Source of the DNA: Alopecurus myosuroides
Lineage: Eukaryota > Streptophyta > Magnoliopsida > Poales > Poaceae
Direction: 5' to 3'
DNA: 64,000 bases
Assembly (NCBI GenBank): GCA_028641055.1
Contig: CM054062.1
Coordinates: 233,132,376-233,196,375 of the forward strand
The notes beneath the pieces are model-generated. The model saw only the letters and a program-made list of their open reading frames with translations. It had not been told where the DNA came from and did no database searches. Below are positions 56,701-64,000 of this stretch, piece after piece. The translations under genes were made by a program, and so were the position numbers. Positions within the stretch are counted from its first letter, which is position 1. The number at the start of each line of letters is the position of its first letter.

Positions 56701-57480
56701 GCAGGTAGCAAGGTCGTTGTTGTAGCTCCTGTAAGGACCGAGCAAGGTACCTGCACAAAGTAGTTTTTTTCAATTATTTATTGACAGGACCGATTGTGCG
56801 TCCGGGGCAACATTTATATGAACACAAACAGATACGTATATATCGTCGATGTTGTGAGCATCACCTGATTTCCTAGCTATGGAAAGTGAATTTATGACTG
56901 CATATATATTCACAAATTTAGTACACATCTATATGGCAACTGAGGAGCTCGAAATATTATGCCGTGCATGCATTTTCAAATTGAAGAGACACTGAGGATT
57001 TTATATATGTGCACTATATGTGGTCAAATGAGTTGATGTCATTGGTTTAGCACCATCAACTTAAGTCAAATATTAGCAAACTACAGCTTACTCGAATTAC
57101 TGATTTTATGATGTTTTTGATATGAAGGAACATATGGCACCCAATTTCAGTTGAAAGGCTTTTCCTTTATTTGGATGTTTATGCTGACCTCATAGTGATA
57201 ATTAGCAGACCATATAAGCTACTGTAGGAATTAAAAAAAACACTAGAACTATAGTTCAATATATATGTTTTACTCTTGATTTATCTTTGTAGGGTCTTCC
57301 TTTTATTCCTATTTTCATAATACATTCTCCATGTTGAGTGTACGTATATACTTGATAGAGCAAATGTTAATCTGCATACCTGTTTGTAGGTCACTGGTTA
57401 TCTACTTGAACATGTGTTCAGTATGTAGGTATGTTTTGTTGCCACTCCTCTCGCGCCGACAGGAGCACCATGGCAACTTC
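53764..57480. other. AT-rich intron-like interior of the Helitron-like insertion
   Basis: No gene, RNA or repeat is recognised. Frames are short and unrelated, and T-runs and cag-ended pyrimidine tracts are frequent, as in plant introns. Confidence 0.5.
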
Positions 57481-57488
57481 TCTGCCAT

Positions 57489-57617
57489 ATGGACGTTGAA
57501 GCCCGCGGGCGGAGGGAGTGGATTCAGTGGCAGGACGGCAACATCAACTCTACCCCTGCCTACATCAACATCACCAAGATCGACTTGGACGGCTTCACAC
57601 GCCTCCTTTCCCTCTAG
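57489..57617 (+). pseudogene. Exon-like fragment, unidentified
   Basis: A 42-codon frame (MDVEARGRREWIQWQDG, then NINSTPAYINITKIDLDG) ends in TAG and is GC-rich against its AT-rich surroundings, so it is likely a captured exon. No family is recognised. Confidence 0.3.
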
Positions 57618-59160
57618 GTGAGGTCTCATGCCCGTTCACCCCCTACTCACCGTGTGCACACCCACCTCAGTCTGTCCTTGGTATTCCCAGGGTTTGAGAT
57701 CTTGCATCAATGGCCGTGAGTTCAGTTATGGCAGGAATCCTTGATCTGGAAGTATTTCAGGGGATACACTTGGGTATTTTGTCAGCATGGTATTATCTTG
57801 GATTCAAATTGTTCCGAAGCTTGGAATTTTGGTTATCATTTGTTCATCGAGGAGCTTATGGGATCTAACACACTGTCGGATAACCATGAAACAAACATTA
57901 TTGCCGTGTAAAATATGTAGTAGCTAAATTTAGAGTAGGACAATAGCATGGAAATTTGTTTGCTTGATTATTCATTTTCAGTCAGTGAATTTGTATATGA
58001 ACTAAATTAATTGGTCATCTAGGGGCAAGCCCTGCACATCACACTGGCAATTGTGAGGAGACTCGGTAGAGTAGTCAAATTGTAGACAAAAATGATGGAA
58101 AAAATCTTGAGAATCTTTAAGAAATGCAAAATTCTGGAGTTGTGGTGGAAGGTCATTGTTAATTTTTGTCACCTTGCTAAAAGAAGGTGCTATACTTTGG
58201 CCTCTTTGGCGAGAGTGCATTGCACACTCCAACTTTATAATCTGCATTTGTATTCTGAATTCTTAAACTGTATTTAATGATGTGAGTTCTTTCATTGCTA
58301 GGTTGTTGTGCATGCTCAAAAGGAAAGCGTTGAAGTTTTTTTTTAACAAGATGAGGAATATCTAGCTTGTGTTCACCGGTAACAGTAAAATTATTCCACT
58401 TTGTGATCTTTACATTTGGAAATACCAATATTACATGGAGAACACTGCCCCATTCATTGGCCACAACATTTTGTGACTTTTCAGTTCATTTGAACAACTG
58501 CATATATATTCTGTTGGTCATTCAAATCTTCAGTAGTGTTGTATAGTATAAATTTAGTGTTACTACCGCTATAAGATTTGTTTGAATGGTGAACCTGATG
58601 AATTTAGGAAAGTGCATTTTCTGTTGTTATGCATTGCATTTCAACATTGTTCCAGTTTTTTAATGGAAGCCTCTTTGATTGTATAACTCTTCGAGTTCTG
58701 TATTAGTGAATTAGTCTAATCTCTATTGGTTTTCATCGCCATAATGCCCTTGAATGGCTATGGAGGATTGGTAAAATATTATGTGAAAACTTTTAATCCA
58801 GTATTATATTTTTTACTTTAAAAGATTTTAATGTGAAGATATTGAAAAAGGCGCCACATGTAAGTATTCCATTGCGTAGCATGCCCTCTAAGAAGAAATT
58901 TGCTTATTTTAATCCTCCATTCCAATTATATATTCTGATTATTTGCTCATTACCTCATTGGTCTACAATTGATTGAAAGATCACACATGAGAATTTGTTT
59001 CTCCTTGATATAGCTGATCCAACTGATTAGTTAGCTATGTTGTTAGGTGGGGAGAACATTTGGGGTAAGCATATGACACTTGGTTTCTAAGAAAGCTTAG
59101 CATAGTTAAATTTGTTTTTGAACACATGCACACCAAAACGCCACGCTAATACCATTCACT
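57618..59160. other. AT-rich 3' part of the Helitron-like insertion
   Basis: No gene, RNA or repeat recognised; intron- or 3'-flank-like sequence. Confidence 0.45.
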
Positions 59161-59212
59161 GCAACACGCCCTCACGGACCATGCAGAAACCAGGAAAGAG
59201 TGCTGGGTAGGC

Positions 59213-59241
59213 GGCGCGGCGAAGCGCGCATATCCGTCTAG
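59213..59241 (+). other. Helitron 3' terminal hairpin and CTAG end
   Basis: A five-bp GC stem with six-base loop, 8-base spacer (atatccgt) and CTAG, then target T at 59242. Confidence 0.6.
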
Positions 59242-59486
59242 TATGCAACATACTTAAGGAAACTGGTGTACTGATAACAATAAACGATACTTACCTGTAA
59301 GCGAAGCAAAGATCATAACAGAATAAGACTTGATAACGCATGTGAAGAAGATATATTGCTTAACCATCTCTTTATTGATATGAGAAAGCTTGGGTCAGCG
59401 GGCCGCCTCATTAAAAACCCTCCAGTCCCCTTAGGTACCCTGGATAGGAAAAGAGTGCGTCTGAAACCTGCTGCCCGTTACATTGT
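59242..59486. other. Element C non-coding sequence downstream of truncated pol
   Basis: No gene. It includes tgatatgagaaagcttgggtc and a ccagtcccctt motif; on minus this is 3'-untranslated sequence after the truncated pol frame. Confidence 0.5.
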
Positions 59487-60668
59487 TTAGTTCTTCTTGG
59501 GGATCTGTCCGGAACCAACGTAATCGATACACATTCTCCACTTGTTGGTCTTTTTTATTATGAGTGCCGGGTTCGCTAGCCAATCCGGGTGAGGCGTTTC
59601 CGTGACGCGGGTGGTTGTAAACGGTCGTGTGATTTCTTCTCCTATGGCAGATTGTTTGGAGGGATCATGCTCGATGAAAGCCACCATCTTGGTGTCTTGT
59701 GCTGCCTTGAACTTTGCCCTTTCATCTTCAGTACTCGGTCTTTTCAATGCTGTTCTGTCATCCGGGTCTGCTTGAGACCGGTAATGCTTGAGTTCCTCTT
59801 TTCTGCAAGCTTGCTCAGCCATTGCCGCGTCTCCTTCATCGCACTCAACCGCTATAACCCGGCTTCCATGTATGGTGATGGTCTGCTTAGGACCCGGGAT
59901 TTTTAGCTGTAGATACACATAACACGGCCTAGCCATGAATTTAGCATAAGCCAGCCTTCCGAACAGCGCGTGATAAGGACTGCGCAACTTTACCACCTCG
60001 AAAGTGAGCCACTCAACTCGATAATTATCCTTTGATTCTCCGAAAGCTACCTCCAATGCGATTTTTCCCTCGGGGCACGCTGAGTGACCCGGCACTATCC
60101 CATGAAAAATTGTTGAACTTTTCTGTAGCTGAGACTCTTTGAGACCCATGCGTAGAAAGGTCTCCCAATACAGGATATTGATGCTACTTCCACCATCCAT
60201 CAGGACCTTTTTCAGCTCATACCCATTGACCTGCGGTGCAACTACTAATGCTAAGACTTCCGGGTGTTCTATTCTTTCTGGGTGGTCTTTTCTGCTCCAT
60301 GTTACATCCTGCTCTGACCACCTCAGGTATCTCGGAACAGCCGAGGAGACCGAGTTTACCGCTTGCTTCAGTATCTTTTTGTCCTTGATAGAATTTCCTG
60401 TAGTATGCACGTGATATTGACCCAACTGCTTGGGGTTAGCCTGGAAACCTCCGGCTCCCCCTTGGTTGTTACCCTGGTTTCCTGCTGCCCGGTTACCGGC
60501 TGGGGGTGGGCCGTTGCCCGGGTTTCCACCTGGACCCGGTCCTCCTCCCCGACCTGCACCTCGCATGGCTCTGTTCACTTCCTCGTTCTTCCATCTCTGT
60601 AGGTCGGTGCACTCCTCCAAGGAGTGGTTAGCCGGCCTACCGTTCCTGCTGTGTTTTGGGCACGCCAT
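59487..60668 (-). pseudogene. Element C protease and truncated RT start
   Basis: This 393-codon frame opens with the atypical gag knuckle (CPKHSRNG...NHSLEEC). It continues through a Gly/Pro/Asn-rich linker to a pepsin-like protease with VLMDGGSSINILY (DGG in place of DTG) and FHGIVPGHS, closely matching element A. It then carries the RT opening PHPDWLANPALIIKK and WRMCIDYV, where homology stops and ten unrelated residues lead to a TAA. RT palm, YVDD, RNase H and integrase are absent. The frame relation to upstream gag is shifted. The protease itself looks whole. Confidence 0.85.
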
Positions 60669-60691
60669 TCTGAAGATGTCCCAATTGTTAC

Positions 60692-61408
60692 TCAGCCTTG
60701 GCGGCCCTTGATAGTTTCCTCCATTGTGATTTCCAGTATTGAAATTTCCTTCTGCCCTGGGTCTCGAAGACCCGACTTCTGTCCTGGCGACAAACTCGGA
60801 GCCTCCCTCAAACAGGCGCTTGTTCTGGCTGTTTCCGTTATTACGCGCCTCGCTGATCCATTGCCGGCTCTTCCATTATTACTTGTGTTCGCTTTTGCTT
60901 TTTTGTCATCAACTTCCTCTTCTGTAGTGTCCGTTGCGGCGTGTTTGTTGCATGCATCCATCAGTTCTCCCATCGTAACCTCTGAAGCATTCCGACTAGA
61001 TTTCATGCGGGTTAACTTTTGCACTAAAGGTGTGTACTTGCACGTTTTTGCCATAGCTTGTAACGCATCCTTGGGCTGAATATCTGTGGATGAATGAAGT
61101 ATTTCCATAACCCAGCGCACCCAGCTGCGCGCCGACTCTCCCTTCTTCTGGACGCATCGTTCTAGGTCATCAATAGTGAATAACTTTCTGCACGTCCCAT
61201 GAAAGTGCTTGATAAACGCAGTTTTCAACTCCTCCCACGACTTGATAGATCCTTCCGGTAGATTGGTGAACCATAACTTTGCTGCTCCTTCTGACATCAT
61301 CAAGTACATGAACTTGGCTTGAAGATTCTCGGACGCATTGCGAATTGACATAGCCATCTCATAACTGCTCAACCATGTTTCTGGATCCATAATCGGCTCA
61401 TAGTTCAC
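60692..61408 (-). pseudogene. Element C gag, capsid segment
   Basis: 238 codons in a frame one base off from the upstream gag part. The Retrotrans_gag core is clear (DPETWLSSYEMAM, AAKLWFTNLPEGSIKSWEEL, FIKHFHGTC). The last 50 residues switch out of the expected Asn/Gly-rich sequence, indicating another frameshift before 60692. Gag is therefore broken in at least two places. Confidence 0.8.
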
Positions 61409-61503
61409 TACTTTACCCGGTTCTTTGAATTTTTCCGGGTAAGGTTCAGCCCTGATGCTATCCGACAGACACTTAGGCCCAGCAAGATTAGTCGGGACCG
61501 GCC

Positions 61504-63057
61504 TTACTCGAGAAACGTGTGATCCTGCAGGGGTGCGGCCGGACGCGGGACTGCTAGTGGCCCATGCACTGCAGACCCGGCTGCGGCTCTCCTGGCTCTG
61601 GAACTGTCCACGATAGCTTGTGCTGCTGATGCTGCTGGTACTGCCTGAACGCGGGGAGGAGGCGGCATTTGCTGCTGCTCTTCCCTCCGCCGCGCTGAAC
61701 TTGTCTGGATATTGCCGGTGTTGCCTCGTTGCTGACTGATATATGGCGTCCCATGCATTCCACTTCTGTGATCCGGGTAATTAACTTGTTGTGCCACCGC
61801 GGTGCGCAATATATCTATCGCCCGCCGGGTCTCCTCTGTGTGGGGTGACTCTCTCACGGGGATTTGGTTTAACGCGAGTGTTGCTGCGTACACGTTATCC
61901 ATGGGGTTGTTGTAATGACCCGCTGGTGTGCGAAAACGTGATGGTGGTGGTGGTGGTGGTGGTGGTGGTACAGTATTGCCGGTAGTAACTCCAGTCTGTG
62001 GTACGGGTAACCCGGCATGCGTGTCTACCGGTTGTACTCCTCCGGTTGTTGGCTGAGGGGCGGTTCCTTGGTTTGCCGCTGGGATCGGCTGATCCTGAGG
62101 CGTGATGAATAGCGCAGCCGGGTTTATGACTCCTCCCAATGCTGGTAATCTGGTTTGGTGCCTTTGATGTATTCTAGTCGTTTCCTCTCGGAGCCGGGTT
62201 TCCACTGCATCCAGCTCGCGTTGGCGTGTGGCCATCCCTTGCCTTTCTGCTTCTACTTGTCTTCTCTGTTGCTCCAAAGCACGGCGGGCTACATCCAGGT
62301 CCCTAACACGTTCCGCCGCGTTTTCTGGAGTGATAACGGTGGCAAGAACTGTGGGATCTAGGATCAGATTGTTGTCGAACAGGGCCGGGTGCTGTGGACT
62401 GGAAGGACCCGCTCCTGGTGTCCGGTTTGCTAGGAATCCAAACGTGTTCGCGTGTAACTCGTTTTCCGCCGCTTGACTGGTAACCGATGCCGACTCTCCG
62501 TCAACCCGGGCCAAAACCGGGTTCCCGTTAGCCGGACCTTGCTGCTGGGCCAATGCTTGTGCTGCTCCGACCGCGGCCACGGTCACGTTCTCCTGGTTGA
62601 GATTGGTCGCGGGAGCCGTGTAAACCGCAACCCGGCGCACAATGCTTGGCGCGAATTCATACTGTTCCTCTTCGCTGCTATTTTCCTCATACCGATTCTC
62701 TAGCAGATGCAGGATAGACTCGGTATCATCTTCTTTCTCGACCCAGCCACGCGGGGTCTATGCCGGCTCCTCCGGCTGTTCCCTCTTCGTGGTGGGTTCT
62801 TCTGTTGGATCTGTCGTCCCAACTGATTCTTCTCCATCTGATTGAATGTAGGTGGCCTCCCCTAACACAGAATCAAATCCAAAGTCGTCAGGGATCGAAC
62901 CGGAAGTACGTACCATACCGATGAAGACGTTGATCCGGCCGATTGTCACGATAGATCCGGATTCGAGGTGATCCGACTCTGGCCCCCAGCCGGAATCGTC
63001 CACCATCTTCTCTCCTTCGCGGTCGGTGTAGATCTCGCCGATGACAAGATTCTCCAT
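61504..63057 (-). pseudogene. Element C gag, N-terminal part with in-frame UAG
   Basis: From ATG 63057 (MENLVIGEIYTDREGEK) the frame runs to a UAG at 62758-62760, then stays open in the same frame to TAA 61504. The leader segment GSIVTIGRINVFIGMV parallels GSVISFGSHLVYVATV at the same place in element A, so this is a shared N-terminal gag region. Further on come a Gln/Arg/Glu-rich coiled coil (RALEQQRRQVEAERQ) and a run of ten prolines. The stop and the frameshift near 61500 disable it. Confidence 0.75.
61938..61972 (-). repeat. GGT/CCA microsatellite in element C gag (poly-Pro)
   Basis: gatggtggtggtggtgg... on plus encodes ten consecutive Pro on the minus-strand frame. Confidence 0.95.
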
Positions 63058-63107
63058 GTTCTTCCGAGCTTCTCCCGTGATGTAAACACCTTTGGACGCA
63101 GGCCCCA

Positions 63108-63121
63108 CGGTGGGCGCCAAC
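63108..63121 (-). other. Element C primer-binding site
   Basis: On minus, gttggcgcccaccg directly follows the 5' LTR and equals the PBS of element A. Confidence 0.75.
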
Positions 63122-63598
63122 TGTCGTGGGATAATCACGGCAGACGTTACCGGGGGTAACTTATCTTGGGGCAAGACGACACTGGTGTTTGGGAGAGGGT
63201 TTAGCTCAGAGGAAAACATGATGATATGCGATCTGGTAGCCGGCAAGCAAGTCGCCGAGTCCCCGATCTCGATATATTAATCTCAACTCTCGTGTTACAC
63301 AGGATACTCGATACCTAGCGATATTGCTCGAACTCTTGGATCTCCCTTGGTCTAACCCTAGGGGCCGGCTTATATAATATCCGGACCCCCTGGCCTACTC
63401 TCCAAGGCGCACTCTGAATCCTACCCGAACACTGCTTACAAACCCTAAACTTCCTTATCGGAACCCACAATCCGGGTTACGAGGCCTACGTTCCTGGGCC
63501 TTCTAGAAACCCCTTTATCCTAAGCCGGGTCTTGCGCAGCATCCTTTGGGCCGAGTTACTCCTTGGCGTTGGCCTACCGGGTTATCATCCCTCCATCA
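63122..63598 (-). repeat. Element C 5' LTR (right)
   Basis: 477 bp with three differences from 46921-47397 (in ataatcRcgg and in cccgRaYactg). The minus-strand TATATAA box is at 63370-63376. Confidence 0.95.
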
Positions 63599-63603
63599 CT
63601 AAG
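63599..63603. repeat. Target-site duplication of element C, right (ctaag)
   Basis: Matches 46916-46920. Confidence 0.92.
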
Positions 63604-64000
63604 AAAGGAGGGATGACTGTTGTGCCTAATGAAAATAATGAACTCATTCCTCAAAGGGTAGTAGTTGGTTATAGGATGTGCATTGATTTTATAAAGGTTA
63701 ACAAAGTCCATAAGAAAGATCATTATCTTTTTCCTTTTATTGATCAGATGTTAGAAAGGTTGTCTAAGAAACCTCATTTCTGCTTTCTTGATGGTTATTC
63801 TGGGTTTACTCAAATTGCTGTTAAAAAGCTTGATCAAGAGAAAACAACTTTCACTTGTCCTTATGGAACCTATTCTTATAGACGTATGCCTTTTGGTTTA
63901 TTTAATGATCCTGCTACTTTTCAAATATGCATGTCTGCTATCTTTCATGGTTTTTGGGAAGAAATTGTGGAAGTTTTCATGGATGATTTCTCCGTCTATG
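63604..64000 (+). pseudogene. pol: Element D reverse transcriptase, continued (cut by window end)
   Basis: RT resumes in the same frame as 46920 once element C and one TSD copy are removed. Motifs present are YRMCIDFIKVN, FCFLDGYSGFTQI, CPYGTYSYRRMPFGL and, at 63976-63987, the catalytic FMDD. The open segment here has no stop, but the upstream gag-protease part of element D is broken. The sequence is typical of Athila-lineage RT. Confidence 0.88.

Larger units (their letters stand above)
52718..59241 (+). mobile_element. Helitron-like insertion in element C
   Basis: The 3' end fits a plant Helitron: a GC hairpin GCGCG gcgaag CGCGC (59215-59230 region), 8 bases, then CTAG at 59238-59241 followed by T. 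The 5' end is proposed at A/TCTCAGAGC (52717/52718), where element-like sequence gives way to gene-like GC-rich leader; this end is less certain. No helicase or Rep gene is visible, so it would be non-autonomous. The interior is unlike the rest of element C (AT-rich, intron-like, with exon-like pieces), as expected of captured gene fragments. Confidence 0.5.
46921..63598 (-). mobile_element. Element C: Tat-lineage Gypsy with deleted pol, antisense gene and internal Helitron-like insertion
   Basis: Two 477-bp LTRs with a 5-bp TSD, and a PBS shared with element A. On minus it has gag, protease and only the first motifs of RT; the rest of RT, RNase H and integrase are missing. On plus, next to the left LTR, it carries a multi-exon gene of the same kind as in A. 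I count three LTR differences in 477 (about 0.6%). It must have been mobilised by proteins from another element. It interrupts RT of element D. Confidence 0.9.
34768..64000 (+). mobile_element. Element D: decayed Athila-lineage Gypsy, interrupted twice, 3' end outside window
   Basis: It begins with a 1511-bp LTR (34768-36278) and a PBS of the tRNA-Asp type used by Athila elements. Gag, protease and RT relics follow in order on plus. Element E (37387-45794) splits the gag-protease region and element C (46921-63598) splits RT. RT resumes in frame at 63604 and runs to the window end. Stops and frameshifts show it is old. Confidence 0.82.

Overview
This is repeat-dense nuclear DNA from a grass, probably Pooideae. 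The evidence is a BARE/Angela-like Copia LTR pair, a SIRE/Maximus-like Copia, two RIRE2-like (Tat lineage) Gypsy elements and an Athila-like Gypsy with the long LTRs typical of such genomes. I found no convincing host gene, rRNA, tRNA gene or CRISPR array. Nearly every base belongs to a nested stack of LTR retrotransposons; several were placed by terminal TG...CA LTRs and matching 5-bp target-site duplications (TSDs).

Layout. Element F (oldest, minus strand, 1-4632 plus 31725-34767) looks like a decayed Gypsy remnant with a primer-binding site (PBS) and polypurine tract (PPT). Element A (minus strand, 4633-31724, TSD agaag) sits in F. It is a nearly intact Tat-lineage Gypsy with 900-bp LTRs, gag-protease (15698-18982), RT-RNaseH-integrase (12104-15697) and, on the opposite strand, a TATA-driven eight-exon gene (6225-11430). 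Element B (plus strand, 19120-30808, TSD cacgg) sits in A. It is a Copia element with identical 1237-bp LTRs, intact gag, intact pol and a third, probably spliced ORF with its own promoter-like region.

Element D (plus strand, from 34768 past the window end) is a decayed Athila-like Gypsy inserted 9 bp inside the LTR tip of F. D is interrupted by element E (37387-45794, TSD cctac), a Copia with about 99%-identical LTRs but a ruined interior, and by element C (minus strand, 46921-63598, TSD ctaag). C is a second Tat-lineage Gypsy with 477-bp LTRs. It has lost most of pol but still carries a multi-exon antisense gene (48585-51735) with the same general plan as that of A. Inside C, a Helitron-like insertion (about 52718-59241) carries unidentified exon-like fragments.

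How the parts work together. In A and C the sense transcript starts in the right-hand LTR and runs leftward through gag-pol. The opposite-strand gene starts just inside the left LTR and runs rightward, so the two transcripts converge and overlap. In B the same CCGGAA-rich array plus TATAAATA arrangement occurs in the LTR promoter and again just upstream of ORF3. These two arrangements, intron-bearing antisense genes and an internal LTR-like promoter for ORF3, are the most interesting content of the window.
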